Source: CAYRFF01 sp964436125
Lineage (GTDB): Bacteria > Bacteroidota > Bacteroidia > Chitinophagales > Saprospiraceae
Assembly (NCBI GenBank): GCA_964436125.1
Contig: CAYTBT010000018.1
Span: 1-57,002, forward strand
Direction: 5' to 3'
DNA length: 57,002 nucleotides
This document shows positions 44,997 through 54,115 of this stretch, piece after piece; the first letter of the stretch is position 1; each line of letters starts with the position of its first letter. A model generated the notes under the pieces. That model was not told the DNA's origin and did not search any database. It saw nothing but the letters and a program-made list of their open reading frames with translations. The translations under genes and the position numbers were made by a program.

Positions 44997-47633
44997 TTAT
45001 CCCTTTGGGTCAAAGTATTTATCTGCTTCCTCTATTGCTACTTGAAGACCCGATGGATCCGCTCCACCTGCACTCGCAAATGCCGCTTGACCTCCACCGC
45101 CTCCTTTGATATGAGAAGACATTGATTTAATAACTTCACCGGCTGACATGGATAATTTATCCGGAAGTGATTTATCCATTGCTACGATAAGCCTTGCTTT
45201 TCCGTCAATATCTGCACCCAGCACCACAACAAGCTTATCTTCATTTCTCAATAACTCAAATACAAGGCCTTTCAATGCATCGCCATTGGGCACTTGAACT
45301 ACCTTGCTCAGGTAATTAAATTCATCCCCATGCAGAATTTCTTGCCTTAAGGCTTCTTTCAATGCTTGCACTTGCCGGTTTTCAAGCTTTTGTAACTGAT
45401 TCTTTAAATCTTTATGCGATTCTTGCAGGGACTTCAGCGCATCAATCGTATGTTGCGGTGCCTTTAATTGTGCTTTAATTTCTTCCAGCTCATGGAGCTT
45501 ACCATCGATAAATTCTTCAGCGGCATCAGCCGTAAGTGCTTCAATTCTCCTCACTCCGGCAGACACCGAAGATTCCGAGATAATTTTAAACAGACCTATA
45601 TTGCCGGTATATTCTACGTGGCATCCACCGCATAATTCTCGTGAATAAGTCTCGTCAAATGTAATCATCCGCACCTTATCGCCATATTTTTCACCGAAGA
45701 GCATCATCGCTCCGGCCTCTTTGGCAGCTTCAATAGGAATTTCCCTGTCTTCAACTTTGTGGATATTAGTGCGGATCTTCTTATTGACAATCGCTTCCAC
45801 TCTCTTCAGCTCTGCCTCGGTAAGCGCCTGAAAATGAGAAAAATCAAATCTCAGATAATCCGGCCTCACCAGCGATCCTTTCTGCTGAACATGTTCACCC
45901 AGAACTTCACGTAAAGCAGCGTGGAGCAGGTGCGTTGCAGAATGATTATTTTCTGTCAATTTCCGCCGCTCGACATCGATAAAAGCATGCACTTCAGCGC
46001 TAGGGCTTTCCGGCAGCTTCTTCACCTTGTGTATAATGAGCTTATTCTCTTTTCTCGTATCAAGCACAGGGATCTTTTCCTCTCCGACAAGAAGATAACC
46101 GGTATCTCCTACTTGTCCACCTCCTTCCGGATAAAATGGTGTTTCTTGCAAGACGAGCTCATAACTTTCCTTCCCCTTGGAACTTACAGTCCTGTATTTT
46201 GAAATCAGTGTTCCACGGACCGAATCAGAATCATAGCCGACAAATTCAGTAGCTGTGTCTTCCGATAAAATCACCCAGTCACCTTGTTCTTTCTCTGCAT
46301 CCTTTCTCGAGCGACTTTTCTGTGCTTGTAAAGCTTCCGCAAATCCCTTCTCATCGACTTTCCAGCCTTCTTCTGCACCGATTAACTGGCTTAAGTCCAG
46401 TGGAAATCCATAGGTATCGTAGAGCAAAAAAGCGGTTTTCCCGTCAAGTGTATCACCCGGCTTCAATTGAAGACTCTGAAGCTTGTTTAAGCCACCGGAC
46501 AGCGTAGTTAAAAAGTTCTTCTCTTCCTCGTGGATTACCTTAGTGATGAAATCCCTTTGCTTGCCTACTTCCGGAAACAAATCTCCATAATTCTCGATCA
46601 TTAAATCCACCATCCGGTATAACAGAGGTTCTTGCATATCGAGATATGAATAATAATACCGTACAGCACGACGCAAGATCCGGCGAATGACGTATCCCGG
46701 ACCCGTATTGGATGGAAGTTCTCCGTCGGCAATCGTAAATACAACAGCTCTGAGATGATCGACTACTACGCGCATCGCAATATCTGAATATGCATCAGAA
46801 TTATAAGAGTTCTCATACCGAATGCCGGTTATATCTTCTATAAATCGGATAAACGGACTGAATAAGTCAGTTTCATAATTGCTCGCCTTCCCTTGCACTA
46901 CCATTACCAGCCTCTCAAGTCCCATGCCCGTATCGACATGCTTTGCCGGAAGCTCAACGAGTCCCCCATCTGCCTTTCTCCTGAATTGAATAAAAACCAG
47001 ATTCCATATTTCAATGACAAGTGGATGATCTTTATTCACTAGCTCCTTTCCATCGAGCTTGTCCCGCTCCGAATCCGACCGTATATCAACGTGGATTTCA
47101 GAACATGGTCCACATGGACCGGTGTCGCCCATTTCCCAGAAATTATCTTTCTTATTCCCATCTATAATCCTGTCTCCCGACAAATATTTCTTCCAAATCT
47201 CCGCCGCTTCATTATCTCGTACCGTCCCATCTTCTGCATCTCCTTCAAATACCGTCACGTATATCCTCGAAGGATCTAGTTTATAGACTCCTGTCAGTAA
47301 TTCCCAGGCATAAGCTATCGCTTCTTCCTTAAAATAATCCCCAAAGGACCAGTTTCCCAGCATCTCAAACATCGTGTGGTGGTAGCTGTCCTTTCCCACC
47401 TCTTCCAGATCATTATGCTTTCCGGAAACGCGTAAACATTTCTGTGTGTCTGCTACACGTGGATCACTCGCCTTCTCATTCCCCAGGAAAATATCCTTGA
47501 ACTGATTCATGCCTGCATTAACAAACATTAATGTGGGATCATCCTTCACTACAATCGGAGCCGAGGGAACAATCTTATGTTCATGCTCATCAAAGTATTC
47601 TAAAAACTTCTGCCGTATTTCTCGTGCTGTCAT
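44997..47633 (-). CDS. alaS: Alanyl-tRNA synthetase
   Basis: The 878-residue enzyme is full length. It opens with the class II catalytic core (REIRQKFLEYFDEHEH, VNAGMNQFKDIFLG), carries the editing domain with NHSATHLLHAAL and the CGGCHVEYTG zinc/editing motif, a coiled coil around 710-750 and the C-terminal glycine-rich GGGGGQAAFASAGG oligomerisation region. A -7 box (TACTTTTG) lies 18 bases before the start. The small membrane-protein gene follows immediately. Confidence 0.98.
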   Translation of the reverse strand: MTAREIRQKFLEYFDEHEHKIVPSAPIVVKDDPTLMFVNAGMNQFKDIFLGNEKASDPRVADTQKCLRVSGKHNDLEEVGKDSYHHTMFEMLGNWSFGDYFKEEAIAYAWELLTGVYKLDPSRIYVTVFEGDAEDGTVRDNEAAEIWKKYLSGDRIIDGNKKDNFWEMGDTGPCGPCSEIHVDIRSDSERDKLDGKELVNKDHPLVIEIWNLVFIQFRRKADGGLVELPAKHVDTGMGLERLVMVVQGKASNYETDLFSPFIRFIEDITGIRYENSYNSDAYSDIAMRVVVDHLRAVVFTIADGELPSNTGPGYVIRRILRRAVRYYYSYLDMQEPLLYRMVDLMIENYGDLFPEVGKQRDFITKVIHEEEKNFLTTLSGGLNKLQSLQLKPGDTLDGKTAFLLYDTYGFPLDLSQLIGAEEGWKVDEKGFAEALQAQKSRSRKDAEKEQGDWVILSEDTATEFVGYDSDSVRGTLISKYRTVSSKGKESYELVLQETPFYPEGGGQVGDTGYLLVGEEKIPVLDTRKENKLIIHKVKKLPESPSAEVHAFIDVERRKLTENNHSATHLLHAALREVLGEHVQQKGSLVRPDYLRFDFSHFQALTEAELKRVEAIVNKKIRTNIHKVEDREIPIEAAKEAGAMMLFGEKYGDKVRMITFDETYSRELCGGCHVEYTGNIGLFKIISESSVSAGVRRIEALTADAAEEFIDGKLHELEEIKAQLKAPQHTIDALKSLQESHKDLKNQLQKLENRQVQALKEALRQEILHGDEFNYLSKVVQVPNGDALKGLVFELLRNEDKLVVVLGADIDGKARLIVAMDKSLPDKLSMSAGEVIKSMSSHIKGGGGGQAAFASAGGADPSGLQVAIEEADKYFDPKG

Positions 47634-47650
47634 AGGTCTTATATTTCACA

Positions 47651-47658
47651 CAAAAGTA
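47651..47658 (-). promoter_or_regulatory. Candidate -7 promoter box of alaS
   Basis: TACTTTTG on the minus strand ends 17 bases before the alaS ATG, so the leader would be only about a dozen bases. No good TTG at the -33 distance. Confidence 0.45.
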
Positions 47659-48332
47659 ATTTTTTTCACGGTATATGCCATATTATTCACATGAAACTAT
47701 ACAGATTGTCCTTCTGAATTCATTTCCCCGATAATCTGCCTCTCCCTAGCTTATGTCTCCTTAATCCAACAATCTAAAATTTATCATTCAAGATTTTTCT
47801 ACTCTCTTCTCTATCATTGCTTTAACTTATTCTGGATTATTTAAGGGCATTTCTTTCTATAGATTCAAGTGATTAAGTATCAGGACCGTGGTATAATCCT
47901 TATTTATGCCATAAATAAGCTTCCTGAAATTGCTGTACATGAATAAAGCGGGCAAAATTGAATACTGAGGAAGATTTTTATACTCTCGTGACAATATGAA
48001 TTATGAATAGCCGTTCCTTAGACTTTAAATCACAGGCTTTAACGCACTATTGACAGTAGGCATACACAATAGAACTGCTGCTTAAACAATATTCTATCAT
48101 AAATATAAGCTCTGAGATAAGGAGCATAGAATTGTTTACAAGATGTTAACACAAGGCAGAAGGAACAGTATTAAATTTGGCTCTAAGTGATTATTACAAT
48201 AAATATAAATAAACAGAAAATCAATTATTTATACATTACATATAATCATAATATAAATTAATTACTAATTATCAGGAAATTACATATCCAAGGCTTGCTG
48301 ATATTTGCGGAAGCAAATTTTTAGTATTCTAT

Positions 48333-48363
48333 TTGGGATATCCGTTCCCATACATTACTTTTG
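48333..48363 (+). promoter_or_regulatory. Promoter of the M23 peptidase gene
   Basis: TTG (48333-48335) and TACTTTTG (48356-48363) are 20 bases apart. The start codon at 48423 leaves a leader of about 53 bases. A TTTGCGNAAGC copy lies just upstream (48304-48314). Confidence 0.6.
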
Positions 48364-48422
48364 TTGCATCAAGCAAAATATAGCATTAAAGATTTAGTAG
48401 GACTTCCATTTATTCCGATTAT

Positions 48423-49391
48423 ATGAAGAAAAAATATATATACAACCCAAGGACGCTCAAGTATGAAGAGTATAAGAAGAGTAATAAATCCATTTTTTTG
48501 CGTCTTGTGGGCATGGGAATCCTTGCGATAATGATAGGCGTAGGATTATTTTACTATCTGAACCGGATATTTCCATCGCAAGAAGAACAAGCTCTGAAAC
48601 AAGAACTTGCACAGATGGAGCTTAAATACCACGCCTTGAATGATCAGGTAGGCTTAATGTCCAAGGTACTCACCAATATCCGGAAGCGAGACGAGAGTGT
48701 TTATAAAATTATGTTTGGGATGGAGCCGATTGATGACGGTCTCTGGAATGGTGGTATCGGTGGTCATGAAACTCTGGAATTCAGTGATGGTGAAGAGTTG
48801 ATCAATCAAGTTGACAAGAAGGTTTCCAAGCTTGAACGGCAATTTGTTCTTCAATCCAAGGTACTTGAAGAAGTCCAGGCACTTGCACAGCAAAAACAAG
48901 AAAAGCTAGCTCATACACCTTCCATAAAGCCGGTTAAAGCGAGTGCATTAAAGTATGACGTGAAGCTTTTAAGTGGATTCGGTATGAGGATTCACCCAAT
49001 TCAGCACATAAGAAAAATGCATACCGGCATAGATTTCACTTGTCCCATCGGTACAATTATCCACTCCACTGCGGATGGTGTAGTGAAGAGAATCACTTAT
49101 TCTAGTACGGGATATGGGAAGCACGTCCTTATCGATCATGGATTTGGATATACGACTTTATATGGACACATGTCAGAAATTGACGTAAAGGAAGGACAGG
49201 AAGTGAAACGCGGTCAGAAAATAGGTCTTGTAGGCAACACGGGTTCTAGTACCGGCCCCCATGTTCATTATGAAGTAAGGATAAATGGCAAGCCGGTTAA
49301 TCCTATCAATTATGTAATGGATGGGCTTTCACCGGAAGAGTATGCTGAACTCGTCCGTGTTTCCAAGATACCTAATCAATCATTTGATTAA
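48423..49391 (+). CDS. M23 family cell-wall endopeptidase
   Basis: The 322-residue protein has an N-terminal basic segment, one membrane helix (26-46), a coiled coil (55-160) and a C-terminal LytM domain. Zinc and catalytic residues are present: H200 and D204 in HTGID, and HVHYE (H280, H282). It likely cuts peptidoglycan cross-links from the inner-membrane face. Divergent from alaS, an arrangement common in Bacteroidota as I recall. Confidence 0.93.
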   Translation: MKKKYIYNPRTLKYEEYKKSNKSIFLRLVGMGILAIMIGVGLFYYLNRIFPSQEEQALKQELAQMELKYHALNDQVGLMSKVLTNIRKRDESVYKIMFGMEPIDDGLWNGGIGGHETLEFSDGEELINQVDKKVSKLERQFVLQSKVLEEVQALAQQKQEKLAHTPSIKPVKASALKYDVKLLSGFGMRIHPIQHIRKMHTGIDFTCPIGTIIHSTADGVVKRITYSSTGYGKHVLIDHGFGYTTLYGHMSEIDVKEGQEVKRGQKIGLVGNTGSSTGPHVHYEVRINGKPVNPINYVMDGLSPEEYAELVRVSKIPNQSFD

Positions 49392-49434
49392 TTTACGGAG
49401 CTCAATCTCCTTGTGCTATTTACATTGAATTTTC

Positions 49435-50214
49435 ATGTTAATGGATGCGCATCGCTATAAATCTACAGCAAATAATCTTTCATATACACTTGAAGATATT
49501 CAAAAACTCCTGCTGCGTTTCCATAGTGCCTATCCGGACGATATTATACAATGGGCATATCAAGAACACGGAGCAAAGCTCGTCATGGGAACGGGATTCG
49601 GGCCATCGGGAATATGCTTGATTCATCGCATACATTATCTGGGATTGGATATTCCGATTTTTTATCTGGATACCGATCAATTATTTCCCGAAACTTATGA
49701 ACTCTGCAAGCAATTGCAAGAGCGCTTCAAGCTAAACATTATTCAGCTTAAGCCGGAACTATCACTACAAGAACAAGCTTCAAAATACGGTGATAAACTC
49801 TGGGAGAAAAATCCGGATCAATGTTGCTACATCCGTAAAGTTAAACCGTTACAGGACTTCCTCTCCGACAAATCTGCATGGATAACCGGTATCCGCAGGG
49901 ATCAATCAGCGGCGAGAAAAGACACAGAAATCTTTGAAATCGATCCCGTCAATGAAGTCTTAAAAGTAAATCCACTTGCACACTGGACGGCAGATAAAAT
50001 CTGGGATTACATTAAACTGTACAAGCTACCGTATAATCCACTTCACGACCGCGGATATCCTAGCATCGGCTGCATTCCTTGCACGTCTCCTGTCAAAGTC
50101 GGCGAACATAACAGAGATGGTCGCTGGAAATCTACAAGTAAATCAGAATGTGGCATTCACCTTCCGAGTCAGGAATTTCAAGCTCAACTGAAGGATAAGA
50201 GCACCGAAAACTAA
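49435..50214 (+). CDS. cysH: Fe-S phosphoadenylyl/adenylyl-sulfate reductase
   Basis: It reduces APS (or PAPS) to sulfite in sulfate assimilation. The 259-residue protein has the nucleotide region (VMGTGFGPSG, 50-59) and the full set of [4Fe-4S] cysteines, CC at 130-131 and CIPC at 213-216, which mark the APS-type enzymes. The catalytic Cys is C239 in ECGIH near the C-terminus. No other sulfur-assimilation gene is in the window. It lies 43 bases behind the M23 gene. Confidence 0.93.
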   Translation: MLMDAHRYKSTANNLSYTLEDIQKLLLRFHSAYPDDIIQWAYQEHGAKLVMGTGFGPSGICLIHRIHYLGLDIPIFYLDTDQLFPETYELCKQLQERFKLNIIQLKPELSLQEQASKYGDKLWEKNPDQCCYIRKVKPLQDFLSDKSAWITGIRRDQSAARKDTEIFEIDPVNEVLKVNPLAHWTADKIWDYIKLYKLPYNPLHDRGYPSIGCIPCTSPVKVGEHNRDGRWKSTSKSECGIHLPSQEFQAQLKDKSTEN

Positions 50215-50523
50215 TATTCCGACACACTTACCTCATCATTCATTTTCTCAAGTGCCTTAAATTCCGTCTTTCAATGCACAATGCATTCCGTAAAGATTAT
50301 CGAGAGCTCTGCTAGCGAGCCAATCTTATCGTTCATAAATTGGCAATATTACTGGGTGTTTCATTGTGTTCAAGACTTACAAATACGCACAATTCCCTTT
50401 ATTATATACTTTTAACTGTTTAATTTATACTTCTGACATACAAGTCATTACAACAGTTTACTTCATTTTTCTTTCCTTAGCACTTATAAATTAAAAGATT
50501 CTTAATATCTTAGCCTTGATATC
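50215..50523. other. Intergenic region before the MerR-type gene
   Basis: 309 AT-rich bases without recognisable gene, RNA or strong promoter; nothing distinctive seen. Confidence 0.5.
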
Positions 50524-50874
50524 ATGGTAAACACACAAGAACTGACAAAACGGTATTACACAATAGGAGAAGTTGCGGAAATGTTTGACGTCTCCACTTC
50601 ACTCATACGATATTGGGAGAAGGAGTTCAGTAATATAAAACCGCACAAGAATGCCAAAGGTGACAGGAGATTTACCCCCAAGACGATAAAACAGCTCAAT
50701 CTTGTCTACCACCTTGTCAAAGAACGTGGTTTCACTATCGATGGTGCGCGCAATGAACTCCATAAGCAATCTATCCGCTTAAAGCAGAAGAGAAAATTAA
50801 AAAATAAACTCCTCAGCTTGAAGAAGCGCATTAAAAGCCTTTCTCTTTCACTAGTTCTAGATGAAGAGGAATAA
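50524..50874 (+). CDS. MerR family transcriptional regulator
   Basis: The 116-residue protein has an N-terminal winged helix (YYTIGEVAEMFDVSTSLIRYWEKEF, shown here in part as positions 10-34) and the second wing with RRFTPKTIKQLNLV. The C-terminus is short and very basic (LKQKRKLKNKLLSLKKR) and lacks metal-binding cysteines, so the effector is unknown. It converges on the ABC ATPase gene. Confidence 0.9.
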   Translation: MVNTQELTKRYYTIGEVAEMFDVSTSLIRYWEKEFSNIKPHKNAKGDRRFTPKTIKQLNLVYHLVKERGFTIDGARNELHKQSIRLKQKRKLKNKLLSLKKRIKSLSLSLVLDEEE

Positions 50875-50947
50875 GCATTTCCTATACAATTCAAGGTGAT
50901 TGACTACTGAGTTTATGAGAAATACGATGGAGCCGGGATTTATTCAT

Positions 50948-51559
50948 TCACTGCATACTTATCTCTCGTTCACAGGTAACAAGGTCCTTCTTTTCATTGC
51001 TGGCAATAAGGCAAGTCTGTTGCAGGATGTCGGGGAATTGCATGCATTGAATAAACCAGGCATGGTTATCCTCATCAAGTGTTGTTCCCGGTTCATCCAA
51101 GATAAGGAGTTGTGATTCTGTAATCATACACAAGCCGAGTTTCAGGCGTTGTCGCATTCCACTAGATAAGTTATCAATGCTTTTATTACTATGTTTATCG
51201 AGGCGGACGAGTTCAAGGAAGCTATCGAGATCATAGCCACTTCTCAGCGGTCGTAATTTAGATTGAAAGTTGACATATTCCCTGACCGTAAAACTCGGCA
51301 TAAGATCAATATAGGGGGCAGTAAAAGCGAGGTATTTCCAGATATCGTGTCGTTTTATCTCCTGATTTTCTATAAAGTACCTTACATTTCCTTCAGAAGG
51401 GGTCAAGAAGCCGGATACGATCTTGAGAAAGGTCGATTTACCGGAGCCATTGGAGCCTGTAACTGCGACGTGTTGTCCTGCTTCAATTGTCAGGTTCAGC
51501 GAGTTGAAAACCGGTCGATATTGGTACCGCTTAGTGAGATTTTCTACCTTTATTAGCAT
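50948..51559 (-). CDS. ABC transporter ATP-binding protein
   Basis: The 203-residue ATPase has Walker A GSNGSGKST (35-43), signature LSSGMRQ (131-137) and Walker B LLILDEP (151-157). Its small size is like CcmA heme-exporter ATPases, but no permease gene is adjacent. It starts two bases behind lpxC/fabZ and so belongs to the lpxD operon, in the place where lpxA is often found in this phylum. A lipid or envelope-related export role is inferred from the context only. Confidence 0.88.
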   Translation of the reverse strand: MLIKVENLTKRYQYRPVFNSLNLTIEAGQHVAVTGSNGSGKSTFLKIVSGFLTPSEGNVRYFIENQEIKRHDIWKYLAFTAPYIDLMPSFTVREYVNFQSKLRPLRSGYDLDSFLELVRLDKHSNKSIDNLSSGMRQRLKLGLCMITESQLLILDEPGTTLDEDNHAWFIQCMQFPDILQQTCLIASNEKKDLVTCEREISMQ

Positions 51560-51561
51560 GT

Positions 51562-52956
51562 TTATTCTTCGTCTCGCTTAACAATCTGTGCGTATAGTTC
51601 ACCTTCGGACACGATCTTGTCGCCGACATAGGCACGACCAAACATGTGGCAAATTCCGCGGCGTACCGGGCTCAATAAATCCATTTTAATGATTAAGGTA
51701 TCGCCCGGAACGACTTTTTGCTTAAAGCGGACATTATCGATTTTCATAAAATAAGTATCCCATCCATGTGGATCATCGACGAGATTCAAGGCAAGAATTC
51801 CACCTGTCTGTGCCATCGCCTCTATCTGTAGCACACCGGGAAAAACGGGATTACCCGGAAAATGTCCCTGAAATGGATACTGATCAAAGGAGATATTTTT
51901 CACTCCCACAACATGTTCTTCGGAAAGTTCAATCACCTTATCCACGAGTAGAAAGGGATAGCGATGTGGCAAGAGTTCAGTAATATCAGCTACGCTATAA
52001 AGGGGCTTGGAAATGGGATTATAATCCGGCTTCCCCTTTAATTTGCGCTGTTTCATATACACTTTCCTCAATTCATGTGTAAAGCCCACATTTATCTTGT
52101 GTCCGGGCTTATAAGCATGAATACGGCCTTTTATCGGCTTGCCGAGAAGCGATAAATCTCCGAGAACGTCCAGCAACTTGTGTCGCGCCGGCTCATTGGG
52201 GAAGCGCAGTTCCGAAGTATTCAATACTCCTGTCTCGTCGATTGCGATATCGTCCTTATCAAGGAGCCGGGCGAGTTTTTTTCTTTTCTCTTCAGAAATA
52301 AGTTCCTCGACGAGCACGACAGCATTATCCAGGTCGCCGCCTTTGATAAGTCCCTTGGCTATAAGTCCCTCGATCTCGTGAAGAAAGACAAATGTCCTAG
52401 CGGGAGCGATCTCCGTAGCAAAGTCCACCTTACTATTATACTGTGCATGCTGCGTATTCAGAACACTTGAATCAAAGTCAATCATCACCTTGACATCCAG
52501 CGTATCGGCGGGTGTGATAATTATCTCTGAACCGGTTTCCGGGTCATAGTGTCTGATAGTCTCTTTTATGACGACGTAATCTTTGTCTTCCTTCTGCTCC
52601 TCAATACCCACCTCTTTAATCTGTTGCACATAGAAACGTGCGCTCCCATCCAGAATAGGCACCTCCTGATTATCCAGTTCAATAAGCACATTATCTATCC
52701 CCAGCCCATAAAAGCTCCCCAGAAGATGCTCGACTGTTGACACTCCTACACCGTTCTGAGATAAGCGCGTCCCTCTTTCTGTAAAATCCACTTTATGCAC
52801 ATCTGCTTTTATCCGCGGTTGTCCATCGACATCAACCCGCTTAAACTGGTATCCATGATTCACCGGAGCCGGTTTCAAGACTACATGTGTAATCTCCCCT
52901 GTATGGAGGCCGATACCTTCAAATTCAATTTCCCCTGCGATTGTATTCTGTTTCAT
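51562..52956 (-). CDS. lpxC/fabZ: Bifunctional LpxC deacetylase / FabZ dehydratase
   Basis: The 464-residue fusion is usual in Bacteroidota. Residues 1-300 are the zinc deacetylase LpxC, committing UDP-3-O-acyl-GlcNAc to lipid A; the zinc-ligand motif STVEHLLG (H77) and the HKLLDVLGDLSLLG stretch are present. Residues 320-464 are the 3-hydroxyacyl-ACP dehydratase FabZ with LLPHRYPFLLVDKV and GHFPGNPVFPGVLQIEAMAQ. It lies 23 bases behind lpxD. Confidence 0.97.
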   Translation of the reverse strand: MKQNTIAGEIEFEGIGLHTGEITHVVLKPAPVNHGYQFKRVDVDGQPRIKADVHKVDFTERGTRLSQNGVGVSTVEHLLGSFYGLGIDNVLIELDNQEVPILDGSARFYVQQIKEVGIEEQKEDKDYVVIKETIRHYDPETGSEIIITPADTLDVKVMIDFDSSVLNTQHAQYNSKVDFATEIAPARTFVFLHEIEGLIAKGLIKGGDLDNAVVLVEELISEEKRKKLARLLDKDDIAIDETGVLNTSELRFPNEPARHKLLDVLGDLSLLGKPIKGRIHAYKPGHKINVGFTHELRKVYMKQRKLKGKPDYNPISKPLYSVADITELLPHRYPFLLVDKVIELSEEHVVGVKNISFDQYPFQGHFPGNPVFPGVLQIEAMAQTGGILALNLVDDPHGWDTYFMKIDNVRFKQKVVPGDTLIIKMDLLSPVRRGICHMFGRAYVGDKIVSEGELYAQIVKRDEE

Positions 52957-52979
52957 AAATTAACCTATTTGCTATTGAC

Positions 52980-54029
52980 TCAGTCCTTTCCCTCTCCTCT
53001 CTTCAACTTCTCGATTTCATTTCTCAAGGTACGGATTTCTTTCAATAAATCAGGAAGCTCTTTAAACACGGCATAAGATCTTAAATAATTTCCGTAATCC
53101 AAAGCAGGTGAACCATACTTTTTGGCTCCTTCCTTTTCTATACTTGACGCTATGCCTGACTGCGCTTGAATCATCGTCTTATCAGCTACGTAAATATGCC
53201 CGGCAATCCCTACTTGCCCACCGATCACTGCCTTATTCCCCAGGGTAGCAGAACCTGCGACGCCTGCCTGAGCTGCTATCACAGTATCTGAACCTATCCG
53301 CACATTATGTGCTATCTGAATGAGGTTATCGAGCTTTGTGCCTGTGGCGATAAGCGTTGAGCCCATTGTTGCACGATCAACAACCGTACATGCACCTATC
53401 TCCACATTATCCTCTAGCACCACATTTCCGATCTGTGGAATCTTGTGATATCGCCCCTCACTATCCGGCGCATAACCAAATCCATCCGAGCCTATCACCG
53501 CATTGCTCTGAATCACACAATTATCGCCTAGTTCGCTATTGTGATGTATTTTAACACCGGGGAAAATCGTGCAATTTTTTCCTAGGTGTACACCTTTTCC
53601 TATATAAGCTTGCGCAAATATGCGGGTGCCTTCACCTATCACGACATCTTTTTCAATGACAGTGCCCTCGCCTATCGCTACCTCATTGCCGAGTACGACA
53701 TTTTCTGCGATGATCGCTGTGTCTGAAATCCCTTCCGGGTATTGCGGTCCGATATTCATGCTCTCGAGCAATTTGCTCAAGGCGAGATAGACATTATCTA
53801 CTCTGATAAGCGTAGCATTCGTCTCGTCTTCAAGCTGAAGTTTCTTGTCGATAAGGATAGCGGTGGCCTCCGTATCTTTTAAATGGTGAAGATACTTGGG
53901 ATTGGCGAGGAAGGTGATTGCACCTTTACCGGCTTGTTCAATCTTGCCGGGATGTGTTATAAGTGCATTTTCGTCCCCGATTAATTCTCCTCCGAGGAGT
54001 GCGGCAATACGTCCTGTTGTAATATTCAT
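52980..54029 (-). CDS. lpxD: UDP-3-O-(3-hydroxyacyl)glucosamine N-acyltransferase LpxD
   Basis: It adds the second acyl chain of the lipid A precursor. The 349-residue protein has the N-terminal uridine-binding domain (about 1-100), a left-handed beta helix of hexapeptide repeats (GEGTVIEKDVVIGEGTRI onward) and a C-terminal helix. First gene of the operon with lpxC/fabZ and the ABC ATPase. A -7 box TACTTTTG (54041-54034) ends only four bases before the ATG. Confidence 0.97.
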   Translation of the reverse strand: MNITTGRIAALLGGELIGDENALITHPGKIEQAGKGAITFLANPKYLHHLKDTEATAILIDKKLQLEDETNATLIRVDNVYLALSKLLESMNIGPQYPEGISDTAIIAENVVLGNEVAIGEGTVIEKDVVIGEGTRIFAQAYIGKGVHLGKNCTIFPGVKIHHNSELGDNCVIQSNAVIGSDGFGYAPDSEGRYHKIPQIGNVVLEDNVEIGACTVVDRATMGSTLIATGTKLDNLIQIAHNVRIGSDTVIAAQAGVAGSATLGNKAVIGGQVGIAGHIYVADKTMIQAQSGIASSIEKEGAKKYGSPALDYGNYLRSYAVFKELPDLLKEIRTLRNEIEKLKRGEGKD

Positions 54030-54033
54030 GTCA

Positions 54034-54041
54034 CAAAAGTA
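54034..54041 (-). promoter_or_regulatory. Candidate -7 box at the very start of lpxD
   Basis: TACTTTTG on the minus strand is followed by TGAC and then the ATG. If used, transcription would begin at or inside the start codon, giving a leaderless message. No -33 TTG is visible, so this is tentative. Confidence 0.35.
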
Positions 54042-54115
54042 AAAAATCCTACATACTGTTATGAAAACTTAAGTTCTTTATCGCTCGTATAGTTGAAATG
54101 TATTATGTTTACATT

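Larger units (their letters stand above)
47634..48422. other. 789-base AT-rich intergenic region
   Basis: No conserved gene, tRNA or clear hairpin is visible. It holds the alaS -7 box (47651-47658, minus), a lone TAAATTTG box at 48172-48179 (plus) that could start a small RNA, a TTTGCGNAAGC copy (48304-48314) and the promoter of the M23 gene (48333-48363). Confidence 0.5.
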
